Below, in pieces: positions 43,394 to 53,060 of a DNA stretch of 64,000 nucleotides. Position 1 is the stretch's first letter, and every line of letters begins with the position of its first letter. Made by a program: the position numbers and the translations under genes. Origin of the DNA: Branchiostoma floridae (lineage: Eukaryota; Chordata; Leptocardii; Amphioxiformes; Branchiostomatidae); NCBI RefSeq assembly GCF_000003815.2, contig NC_049981.1, positions 26,931,785 to 26,995,784 on the forward strand, written 5' to 3'. Below the pieces are notes generated by a model. That model did no database searches and was not told the DNA's origin. It saw only the letters and a program-made list of their open reading frames with translations.

Positions 43394-43729
43394 CTGTAAG
43401 AAGACTTGAACGGACAGAAAGCAGTGTGTCAATCGTATTGTTGTGCATTGACCTTGGAACTTCAGAATTGATATAGTACAAACAAGCTAGCGACTAGATC
43501 GACATAGATGTGCAACATTATTACGTCAGGGAAACGTTCGTACCTCTATTTCATCATTGAAACATCATTTCATGTCATTATTATTTCATGTACCCAAGAA
43601 TCAAACATTGACATCCAAAAATGACTGAAGGCACTCCAGCGAAAATTTCATAGTACAAAGATCAACAGGCAAATTTCCGACTTCACATCGACACGGACTC
43701 TTCTTGGTCACCAGACGACAAGTCCTTAC

Positions 43730-43960
43730 CTCAGGTACCCAACCGTCCACAGTACCACCACAGAAGGTCATGTGTACTCCACGTGTCTGATAGCGCCAAG
43801 CTATTACAACTATTCGTGGTGTCGGGAGTGTCTTCACAGCGTTGTGCGGGGAAAACTGAGCGTTGCAATTGGTCTTTTCTGGTTTGCTTTAAATCTTAGG
43901 TCCTTGTCTGGGTCTTTCGGTTCCTACAGGTACATTATGTGTAGCAAAGAATCCATCGGC
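43730..43960 (-). pseudogene. exon-like frame with an internal stop, strong splice donor
   Basis: A minus-strand frame of 77 codons ends exactly at a near-perfect donor (CCTGAG|GTAAGG). It includes FFATHNVPVGTERPRQGPK, then an in-frame TAA (43891-43889), then CNAQFSPHNAVKTLPTP and GVHMTFCGGTVDGWVPE. The composition is protein-like on both sides of the stop, suggesting a real exon that was inactivated, or two exons. The donor is phase 0 and suits the acceptor at 43393. I do not recognise the domain. Confidence 0.35.
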
Positions 43961-44009
43961 CTGTGGACTTCCAATTGCTTTCGACGAAATGTTGATTTTT
44001 TTTAAAAAG

Positions 44010-45000
44010 ACATTCAATATCCAGAATTTCAGATATTCAACAATCTTTATTGCATTTTCCTGCAGATGTGATCTAAATGCAAATGATCTACATGTGGCCT
44101 ACTGGTTGTAAAATAGAGAGAATGGGTCACTTAAGTACTCTATTCCAAACTTTTAACGTTAAATGCTATACATTAAAACAATACGATAAGCTATGTTACT
44201 AGTATGTACATATGTTAGTTTTTCTTTTGCCATCTGGCGGTATCCACAATACTTGTAGTCCTCTTCTGACTGTTGGTTTTAACTTGAGTCACTTTTCTGT
44301 GGCGGTTAAGTCATGATACATCGGTGCAATTATGGTGTATGAAAGTGTTTTATGGTGATTGTTCGGGAAGAGGGGATGTTTATCGGGCAAACTGCTGCAA
44401 CTTGTTTTGCTATAACTACGTAACGTTGCCCCGTTCATTAGCATGAAAACTAGAAGAATTATTTCTTTACATAATTTTTGGCTACTGATCCAAGCAAATG
44501 TATCAGGATCTGGGTCATCATCTCCTTCTTTTACGTCTTATTAGTACTCTTTTTTTTATTTCTGACGGTTTGCCTCTCCTCGGTATGAATGATAATCATC
44601 CTTACCATGATCTGATTGGAAATTACAGTGTACAGAACTTCATCGATTTTCCCGAGTCACCACCAGATCCATTCGGTTGCTGAAAAATTTGCCAATTACA
44701 TGTACAATGAAAAATTTGCCATACAATGTAGCTACTAGCTTTTGTTTTATTGTTTAATTTGAGTTTTTTTCAGTGTGAAAGGGATGGCAAAACAATGTAG
44801 GAACTTAAATAAAGACGTCTTTATTACATCCCATGGTTACCTAGTACTCCGGGAAAAAATGACAGGACAAACTACAAACTCCTTGTAGAATGATATTGAG
44901 AAGTTAAAAAAGAGACTGGTTTCGCCTTGCTGTGTCTAATATATGATTTACGGCTCTGTGTGTGACTCAGCCCTGGCCCGTTTGGTTCTCCCTATCTTCC
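44010..45000. other. AT-rich non-coding DNA
   Basis: A plus-strand frame at 44498-44683 with an AATAAA about 125 bases downstream is the only hint of a gene, and it lacks a clear acceptor. Otherwise nothing recognised. Confidence 0.35.
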
Positions 45001-48000
45001 CATTATATCGCCTAAATACACATGTCAACCTGGGGTCAGCTAATTCCTTCTCCTGCTAAATAATGGTTCTGTCACAATCACAAGGTTGTCTGCCTCCCCT
45101 CGCCCTTTATTCCCACCTTTCCAGTTGAATTGCAGAGTATATACCAATCGGCCTTCCAAGTATGTCCTCCTTCTTTTGATGTTTCTTGTTTACGCCGACC
45201 CAAACTTGCGTGTCGTGTTTGTGCTAACGAGGCTTTCTCACGGAGAGAGAAGCGTATCTGATCTCAAAACGGGGCCACAGAAAGCTCTGATATCACACAC
45301 AAACCTTCAGTACATCATAGGTGTGAGGAAATTACAGGAAAGAGCATGCGCGGCCATGAAAATCGAGCCCAGACGGCTTCCGGCGGTGTCTCTTTACCTC
45401 ACCTGTCAATCAACGGAGAACAAAGGAAGTTGACATAAAGCGCATGCACGCAAGTGATTAATGGACCATTCTGTCTGTCAATCAAGCTGTCAAATGTCAA
45501 TCATCACCGGCTCGTAACCCGCAAAGTGAGGAAAACAACGCTCAGACGTAAGGCTTCCTTGCGTTCTCGGCGTCGACGTCGTCAAGAATGAAGAAATTAC
45601 GTCGTCTTTAAGGTGACCGAAAATGAGCACTGCTGTCAAGCAGAGGTTAACATGGCGGATAAATTTGCCAGCTGCATAGCTTTAGGCTACGCCGGAGAAC
45701 TTCAATGACTTGAAAGTTTATTATGACCAAATTTTGGAGTGTCTGGAATAAAGTAGGTGTTTGTTCTGGTCTGTTGTGGCCTCACAGCCCAGTGATTTCA
45801 CCCTGTCAACTTGTCTAAGCCGGGAGTGATTGACAGTAGGCTACGGTGTATTGATTCACCTTTATTCCGGTACAACAGCTCTCAATGTCCTATTATTGAA
45901 AACGTCTAAATATAGGGGAGCATAATGGGCGGAGATAATTCCAGTTGACAGTTGTGTGGCCGAGTTGAAACCCCCTCTCGCTGTCATTAAAGATCAAAGG
46001 AATCGCGCCGCCTATTATGCTAGGCCGCAAAGTTACACACACACGGCGACCTCAAGGCGCACCTGAGAGGGCCCGGCTTTATTGTATTACTGTCCACGCC
46101 TGGTTGGCAGGACACGCCATTCTCGTCTGTCGGAAGGATAAACAAGATCAATCCGCGGCATTCGACGGTAGATTTAGCGCAAGGACCGCTTCCTTTGTCG
46201 GGCCCTGTCCGCCGCCGACAGACACAAGCGTACCGTGAACGTGTGGAAATATCTGTTTTCTTGGGTTTCCTGGGTGCCACCGCCCTGACTCAAACCTGTC
46301 TGTGTACGGAGCCTGGTTACCCTCCAAAAGACCCTCCTGTATTTAGCCGGACTGCCGTAATGACGCCATATCTCACACCCTGCGATAAACCAGTCAAATG
46401 TCCGCCTGAAGTTAGATTGCAGCCTGAATAATCAAAGGGAAGGGCTATTTGTCAAAACTGGTCATTTTTCGAAGTCCGCCCTTTCCCCCCCGCAGGTACA
46501 TTCTCCGCCTCAAGCCAGGATTGATGCTTGGTGCCCGCCTTTTTGGGGCGTTTACGTCAATTCTGTACAAACCATAACTTTTATAAGTTGACACGGAGTG
46601 CCTAGTAGCTCCAACATAAAATCTCTCGTTGCTCGTTTCTCCCACCAAATCTCTTCCGTGCACATTTTCGTCCTCTGCGTCCCAAGACGATGCCCATGAA
46701 TCGGAGGACTGAGAGGAATTGAATTTGAAGGTGATATGTGGTTAGTCGTAGAGGGATGCAGCACGGAGACACGAGACAGAAATGGCTCGGAGGGACAACC
46801 ATAGCAGCCCGCCTGCCTCGCCAACTGTCACCTTTCATAAGTGCATGCAAGCTCTGTGCAGTCAGTAGTCTCCTCCGCTACTGAGATTAAACGATCCCGA
46901 TTTTTCGCCCCTGGCCTTTTCTTTTATGTCATTGCACCCCATTACTTCGGCAATTATTCTTACTAGTGTAGTGAGCAAATGCTTGCTTTCAGAAGTATAA
47001 TCACAGGACCCCGCCGCCGAAAGGTCGATGTGCATGTTTAAACCTATCACAGCCCCAGCCTTGGAGAGAGGGGAAAATCATTTATTTCTACGGCAACATG
47101 TTGCCAAAGGTTCTAACCAAAATGAAGCGCCTGTGATCAGAAATTTGGAGTTCTACTACCCTTCAAAGACAGGCGGTCGTTCTCTGAGGGACGCTTGGAT
47201 GTTGGTCGCCCTGGGCCGACTGGCGTGGCGAGCGACAAAACAAGTCTTCATTAAAAGCTTTGATCAATCACTGGGAAAATCTACTCTTTAATATTTTTTT
47301 TCTCATCGACAGGGGGGGTGGGGGCATGGTTTCCGCCCAAGCGTCCGTAAGCCTGTTTTCCATGGAGAGTTCTTTCCGACTTGTCGTCTGGCTAAGAATA
47401 GAGAAGTCATGGGTAACGGAAAGTGAGTGGCGCACCGCGTCAGGTTGTCCGAGTAGAGTTCCAATACTTCAAAGTGCAGAGCGCGTAATCCCCCCGGTAG
47501 GTAGCTGTCACATGCTCTCAGACCCGTTAAGACCATGAAAAACTATCTAGTCATGGTCGCCTGTCACTCTTTGTCATCGGTCGTGACCGACAATGGGCAG
47601 ATGGGCCCGGGGAATGTGCGGCGGCGCTTTGTCAGGGCAAGCGTGAGCGACTTACCAATTTCCACGGGCGACAGGACTATCAACGGTGGTAAGCATGAAG
47701 ATGGCGAGATATTTAGTATATGCATTCCCCCTGTGTAGTTTGTGCACCACGTCAGTTCTCGGTTTGTTCCAGACGTAACAAAGGGGAAGATCAAAAGGCA
47801 GCGCCGGTAGCACGGACGCCCCATCCAGGGCGGAGGGCGTCTTGTGCGTCGGCGGGTCTCGGAAAGACGCCGGCCCCTGCTGCAACACGCCAAGTCCCAG
47901 TGGGGGCGAGCAGAGAGAGGGAAAGTGGGGCTGAACTACCCGTGAACTCGGCACACATTAAAACGGTGAGAAGATGGCGGATTATTATTAATCCTTCATT

Positions 48001-48420
48001 GTTCAGGGAGTATTTCTGCCGCAGGGACGACCCGGCCCTGGGAGAAAATTGGCGAGCGGCCCTGAAGTGACAGACAAGGCTAACATGATAAATGGCATCA
48101 GGCGTCATACGAGTCGCAACAATGCCTGTCATACTCCGCCGCCATTACGACCTGTGCGTTTGAACTTTAGTAGCCCTGTTGGCGACAGCCTCTCATGTCG
48201 AAAGGTATCTGAGTTGTACAGTACAGTATATCTCACTACTACTACTACTACATACACACCGCCCGGTCGAACATCTGCGATGGGCGGTCAGACGATCAGA
48301 AGGATTGTCGCCCCGGCTGCCAACGACAAAAGACAGCCATATAAATGATTAAGAGTGAGAGCCTTTTGGGTTGCAGGCCGGCCTCATTAATCATCTCTTG
48401 GTCATAAATTTCCCCTGAAA
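45000..48420. other. single-copy, regulatory-looking DNA downstream of the zinc-finger gene
   Basis: Balanced composition, no interspersed repeats recognised, and numerous TGTCAA/TTGACA and ATTA-type sites. The overlapping open frames at 45086-45433, 46017-46850 and 47260-48350 on both strands lack recognisable domains and mutually conflict. A short (CTA)n tract lies at about 48237-48250. Probably an array of enhancers of the neighbouring developmental gene (inference). Confidence 0.4.
45403..45836. promoter_or_regulatory. cluster of PBX/MEIS-type decamers
   Basis: Three perfect copies of CTGTCAATCA or its complement TGATTGACAG occur at 45403-45412, 45475-45484 and 45827-45836, plus a one-mismatch copy ATGTCAATCA at 45494-45503 and an extra CTGTCAA half site between. 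TGATTGACAG is the classic binding site of PBX-MEIS/PREP homeodomain complexes. A given 10-mer is expected about 0.12 times in 64 kb on both strands, so three in 434 bp is striking. It lies 3-4 kb downstream of the zinc-finger gene. Confidence 0.55.
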
Positions 48421-48599
48421 CATGTCAGCCCTGCCCTTTCTTACTCATCTGTTTCTGTCACTCCGTCCCGGGCCGTGCTTGTTAACAGGGCAGACATTAT
48501 TTTGTGAATGAAACTGAGACTATTTCCTCTCCCGCACTAACAAGCTTGAAATTAAATAGTTGACAACTTACTTCAAGAACACAGACTCAGCCACAAACA
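48420..48599. other. short intergenic stretch
   Basis: Unique sequence with CATTAATCAT and similar homeodomain-type cores; nothing else recognised. Confidence 0.3.
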
Positions 48600-49149
48600 G
48601 GTTCAGATTCAGCGAAATATTTAATGCGACCAACCGCAATGATTCACACTGCTCCATATTACATAAGCCACTACCCAACCAGTAGCATATTTACTCAGCA
48701 TCTCTTACCAAGCTCTTTGAAACAGTACAAAAATACAAACGCCTTCATAGCATAACTCACAAGTGTGTTCGAATCAACCTTTTTAAATACACAACTCACA
48801 AAGAAACACAAAGCTGGAGACAGCAAACGCAATTCTAGCAACAAATATTTACAAGTTGAGATAAAAAGGAATCAGAATACAGGATCTGGTTGTAAAAACT
48901 GTACTTGTGAACAAAGTGCAGCTTAACAAGTAGCGCATAAAGACTAAAGCATGTTTATCTTGACAGGGCTTGGTTCAACAAAGAAAGCTGTTCTGTGTTC
49001 TGTCACAACTTGGGGCAGAGTCTTTTGGGCAAATAAAGCATTTCTCTCTTTTTAAATCACTGTACAGAAACTTTATACATCAATATACTCTACTCATCAA
49101 TGTCTTTCATAATTCATATAGTTCATATGTTCGTCTCCGGTCGGTTTGG
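48600..49149 (-). other. probable 3' untranslated region of the zinc-finger gene
   Basis: AT-rich sequence directly after the stop codon, distinct from the GC-rich coding exon. A candidate polyadenylation signal ATTAAA on the minus strand lies at 48620-48625, about 525 bases past the stop; a TATAAA variant occurs nearer, at about 49071. The true end cannot be placed without transcript data. Confidence 0.4.
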
Positions 49150-50499
49150 TCAAGGATATCCCACTGTCGGGGCACCGAGTCTTGCCGCGTATAGCCCGTA
49201 GGGTGAGTAGAACGCGCCCGGGGTGGGTGCATGGAGTTGGAGGGAAGGCATGGCAAGCGATGGCGGGGCCCCTGTCGGCATGGGTGGCTTGTATGGGTGG
49301 TACCTGTAACTATGAAGTCCGTTTACAGGAGACGTAGGGTACCCCGGGCGAAGTAGTCCTGCCGCGCTGGCGGCCGAGGGGTAGTGAAGATGGCACCCGT
49401 TCAGGGCAGAACTGGTGAGGGAGGGGGTGAACAGGGAGCCGGCCTGAGACCCCGACATGGTGTGCGTTCTCAAATGTTGCAAAAGTTCCTCCGAGGTGGC
49501 AAAGCGCTTCCCGCAGCTGCTGGTCCCCGAGACCCAGTTGCAGACGTGGGGCAGCATGGTGCTGTAGGGTGAGTACAGGGGCGTCCCGAGACCCGGGGCA
49601 CCAGCCATGCTAGTTGACGCGGAGTATAGTCCTGGGTGCCCGAGGGGTAGGTAGGGGAAGGGAGAGGGGTAGGGAGTGTCGTGGGTACATTGTTTGCACC
49701 CGGCTGCCGCAAACTGTGCGCCCTGACAGTTCGTACAGTAGGGGTCCCTACAGATAGGCATGAGAGCCGTCGCACCCGTGGACGTTTTCACATAGGCGTA
49801 GGGGTTGGGAGCGGTGCCCCCGGCCAGCGGACTGGCATCCAGCTTCCCCGCGGCCATGCTGGGTGGCAAGGTGCTCGGTAGCTGCGCTGTCATGGCTCCC
49901 TTGGACGGGTCGAGGAGAGACGATCCCGAACCACAGGCGCACCCGGCTCCGCAGGGAAGTGCGCCCGGAAGGTGGGGTGCGATCGACGAATGTCCCGGTT
50001 TTGGCGAGCTGGGCGACAGATGACTCGGCTGGACACTCAGGCTGCTCTTCTCGGTCGAGTTTCCGCCTGAGTTGGTCTCGTGGTGGTTGACCTCCACGAA
50101 CATGCCCCCACAACTCACGTTGATTCGACTGTGACTGACGCCGACACTCGACGTTGAACTTGACGTAACCGTGGACGTTGAAGTGTTCTCTGTCTTCCTC
50201 TCCGACTCGTGTTCGGACCCGGCTGGTGTTTTGTCTCCAGCCGTGCTACCCGCTGCGCTGTTTGGGGTGTGGAAACCCGACTTGCTGGAAGACTCTCCCT
50301 CGGTCTTCTCCTCCTTCTTGTACGGTTTGAAAGAGGACTTATCCCCGTCCACGACAGAAGATTTCGACGGAGAAGCGGATGAGGTACGCTGGTCCTTCTC
50401 GATAGAAGACGAAGCTTGTTTGGACGGGAGCTCAGTGTCTTTGCCAATACTGCTGCATGTTTGGGCGAGGAGAGCGAGGGGGCTCTTCTTAGCGTCCAG
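49150..50499 (-). CDS. znf503/703-like: ZNF503/ZNF703 (Nlz/NET family) zinc-finger protein, exon 2 of 2
   Basis: Encodes residues 57-505 of a 505-residue transcriptional co-repressor of the Noc/Elbow/Nlz/Tlp-1 (NET) family, nuclear proteins that pattern eye, hindbrain, limb and nerve cord in other animals. The exon opens with the invariant LDAKKSPLALLAQTC (57-71). It continues with the FKPY motif (113-116), reported in this family for Groucho recruitment; a conserved RINVSCGGMFVEVN (181-194); a Buttonhead-box-like CRDPYCTNCQGAQFAAAGC (306-324); the single atypical zinc finger C376-x8-C385...H398-x3-H402 with KRFATSEELLQHLRTHT; and the family C-terminus FYSPYGLYAARLG near 486-498. The acceptor is TTTGTCTCACAG, phase 0. 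It lacks the poly-Gly/Ala tracts of the vertebrate proteins. The 462-codon open frame that starts in the intron is not the true start. Confidence 0.95.
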   Translation of the reverse strand: MDAKKSPLALLAQTCSSIGKDTELPSKQASSSIEKDQRTSSASPSKSSVVDGDKSSFKPYKKEEKTEGESSSKSGFHTPNSAAGSTAGDKTPAGSEHESERKTENTSTSTVTSSSTSSVGVSHSRINVSCGGMFVEVNHHETNSGGNSTEKSSLSVQPSHLSPSSPKPGHSSIAPHLPGALPCGAGCACGSGSSLLDPSKGAMTAQLPSTLPPSMAAGKLDASPLAGGTAPNPYAYVKTSTGATALMPICRDPYCTNCQGAQFAAAGCKQCTHDTPYPSPFPYLPLGHPGLYSASTSMAGAPGLGTPLYSPYSTMLPHVCNWVSGTSSCGKRFATSEELLQHLRTHTMSGSQAGSLFTPSLTSSALNGCHLHYPSAASAAGLLRPGYPTSPVNGLHSYRYHPYKPPMPTGAPPSLAMPSLQLHAPTPGAFYSPYGLYAARLGAPTVGYP

Positions 50500-51299
50500 C
50501 TGTGAGACAAACGGAAGACAAGAGTCAGAATCTATCATGCCGCACTAGCAACAACAACTACATACATCACAGCTCATCAAGGAACCTTTATTACCAAGAA
50601 ATGAGAAATGCAGTAGACACAAAATGACGAATGTTTGTGTAACCCTCTCATCAATTCGGTCATAAATTAAACCCGGGTTACTACCCACACACTGGTCGTG
50701 CTGTTCTCTGTATCTACACATGCAGAATCGGGCACACAGCCGCGTTTTCAGTTCGTCAGGAAATGGGGAAATCTTCTGAGGAATTAAGGAAATCGTGGCT
50801 GGGATAAAATACACATACACAAACATTGTGTGTGCCTGAAAGGGGAAACATTGGGCGGAAATTTCCTATGACTCATTCCAACAGATGTGATGGTCATTCT
50901 CAACATGAAGCATGGGTGCCGTGGGAAATGCATGCACAGTTTAGGCCCAGGTTTCGCTTGGGCAGAATTTAGTAGAACATCAGGCGGATAACTGTAAATA
51001 TATACATCTAAGACCGGTAGGAGAGGATTTCAAGTCTGTCAAGAATAAGCACTGATCAGATACACATCAGTCAGATAACGCTAGGTTTCACGAAGCCAGA
51101 CAAAAAATACTTTTGGGGTCCCTCTAAAGATCCCAAGTGCGTACTAGGCGAGGAATTTGTTCGGGGCACGGGTACCGGGCCCGGGACGTGCCGTGAGCGG
51201 AAGACGGACACGCACTGTCCCAAATGTGTACGCTCCCACCGCCCGGTAATTAATCACGGGGAATCGGGGACGGGGTGAGACCGTAGCGTATCGACCTAC
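50500..51299 (-). other. intron of the zinc-finger gene (800 bp, phase 0)
   Basis: Starts with GTAGGT (51299-51294) and ends with TTTGTCTCACAG (through 50500). The intron falls just before LDAKKSP, the position where vertebrate ZNF503/703 genes also join a short first coding exon to a long second one (established knowledge, from memory). No coding signal inside. Confidence 0.85.
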
Positions 51300-51467
51300 C
51301 GTGGTCGGTTGGAGCGGCTGCAAGTACTCCGTGCGAAGCATATGCTGGCTGCGGGCACTCAACATCCTGATAATACGGATGGGAAGTCGCTTGGCTTGCC
51401 TCTCGGGGTCTGTCGGCGGTCTCTCGATGTGAATCTGCGGTGGTTGATCAGGAGAAACGCTGTTCAT
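51300..51467 (-). CDS. znf503/703-like: ZNF503/ZNF703 (Nlz/NET family) zinc-finger protein, exon 1 of 2
   Basis: Encodes residues 1-56. The start ATG at 51467 has an in-frame TAG two codons upstream, so no earlier start is possible in this exon. The family-specific segment ERQAKRLPIRIIRMLSARSQ and the following TEYLQPL (25-52) correspond to the vertebrate sequence around RLPIK..KMLTARTGHI and HPEYLQPL. After QPTT the frame meets the donor ACG|GTAGGT and continues in phase into LDAKKSP of exon 2. The N-terminus is much shorter than in vertebrate orthologues (no Gly/Ser-rich leader). Nothing else in the window is a recognisable neighbour gene, which fits the gene-desert setting of this locus. 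Confidence 0.93.
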
Positions 51468-51900
51468 GACCTAACACCATCGGCCCTTCGTCAAGAATGC
51501 GCTGCTCGGGCCCAACGTTCTGTGAAGCATGCCGCCCTGCTAGACAACACACAAAAACACGAATTTGCCGACAACACTTCAGTCAAACAGTGAATTACCC
51601 AAAGATTAAACGACTTTGCCGCCTTCCAATCAAATCGCTCAATGGGCTACAAAAGCAGCTCCGATTGGTTGGTGGTCAGATCCTTACGTCACAAGTCAGG
51701 GATGGGGCTAATCAGGGAAATATGAGCCGGCCCCATGTGACCGTGATTGACGAATCAGATCTTGACATTTTAATCACCTGGCATGTCGCCATCCGTCGAT
51801 ATCCAGACCCCCATCAATCAATCTCCTGTCAAGGCTGTCAATCCTGGCTGATTCATGTCACCTTTTGTTGTTGATTACATGGTCCGGTGTGATTTGAAAA
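51468..51900 (-). promoter_or_regulatory. putative promoter and proximal control region of the zinc-finger gene
   Basis: Immediately upstream of the start codon. A CCAAT box on the minus strand lies at about 51664-51668 and an opposite-strand CCAAT at about 51626. Farther up is a run of TALE-homeodomain-type sites: TGATTGACG at 51744, ATCAATCAATC at 51813, CTGTCAA at 51826 and CTGTCAATCC at 51835-51844. No TATA box is evident. The transcription start is not determined. Confidence 0.45.
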
Positions 51901-52590
51901 AAAGAAAGGCTTTGAAAAGCGTCATTGAATTGGTGATATAAATCGTTGGAAATAAACCCGTTTGGCGGCGAACAAAGAACGCCGAAACACTGTAAGTAGG
52001 CGGCAATTTGTGCCCCTTTCATCATCGCTTCGGCCCTCGACAAACACGTTTCCAAAGGTTAAAAATGTTTTGTGTGAAAAAAGGCATGTCGTCTGGCCAC
52101 TGGTGGTATTGTATGAATAGTCGGCAAACTACAAACGGTTGACATATTATTGAGATCTTTATCTCTTATCAATCAATCAATCTTCCACAAGTAGGGGTGT
52201 TTAAAAACAGATTGAGATTGACGTGTTGAAAGCCTTGACAAGTTCATGTTGACAGATCGGACAAATGGGCGGCGACTTCAAAGGGGACCCCGTAAAGATG
52301 GATATCAACGACTATAAACGCCGCATGCCTTGTTATCTTTCTGATTCCTAGCGCTGATAAGAGTTGAAATATAAACTTTATATTTTCGGGGCGCCTCGTT
52401 TCGGCTGTCGAGGAGGTTTTGGTGGAAAAGCTGTGTGTTTTTGACAGCGGTACGGATCAGGGGTATTAGTTTCAGCTGGAGAGCCCACCTCGAGGGGTTT
52501 TGTTGCTTGTTCGCGTTTTTGTTTGACAAGAAAAATTGTCCAAAAATTACAGATAATCAATTCTTTACATTGTTTCCGGCCCTTGCCGGG
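51900..52590. other. upstream non-coding DNA
   Basis: Unique sequence; TATCAATCAATCAATC at about 52166-52181 adds more PBX-type half sites. No gene seen. Confidence 0.4.
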
Positions 52591-53060
52591 GCCCACACAT
52601 GGGTGGGTATCAGAAGGTCAGTAGTCACCGCGAGCAGGACTGACAGCTCCCGGAGAGGAGCGAACAATGGCCCAGTGTGCAAGCAAAAGCTCACCCGGGT
52701 GCGAGGGGGAGGGCGCCCGGGCACCACCAGCGGTGCTGCGCCGCCCTTCTCCCCAAGAATCCTAGACAGCCGCCTCGGGACGCCACTGGAGACCCTCTCA
52801 TACCCGACAGGCAGCGGACACACGCTAAAGAGGTACAGACCCACAGAAATGGATAACAGTACGACATTTCCGAAAAGTTTTGGCACTGAACGGGCTAGTC
52901 CGCGAGGATTGACGCAGCCGGGAAGCGTAGTTTGTCGGCTGTGTTTGTGTATCGTGACCGCCGAACCGGGCACAAACCCTCGGCGCGGGTGCAGGCGCAA
53001 GGGCCCGCATGGAACACAAACCTTTCAGCGCTTTGCTTTGAACACAACCCCATTAACACC
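52590..53060. other. GC-rich, CpG-containing stretch upstream of the zinc-finger gene
   Basis: Markedly GC-rich compared with its flanks, about 1.1-1.6 kb upstream of the start codon. Long overlapping frames exist on both strands (the longest 217 codons on the plus strand), but none has recognisable domains and such frames are expected in GC-rich DNA. Could be an unannotated promoter or enhancer. Confidence 0.4.

Noticed and set aside
44498-44683. 61-codon plus-strand frame with AATAAA downstream
   Set aside because: It has a hydrophobic start and a protein-like end, but no acceptor, no partner exon and an AT-rich setting where AATAAA is common.
50501-50538. ATG at 50538 as the start of the zinc-finger protein
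   Set aside because: It lies inside the intron. The acceptor at 50500 and the family-specific first exon at 51300-51467 show the real start is 51467.
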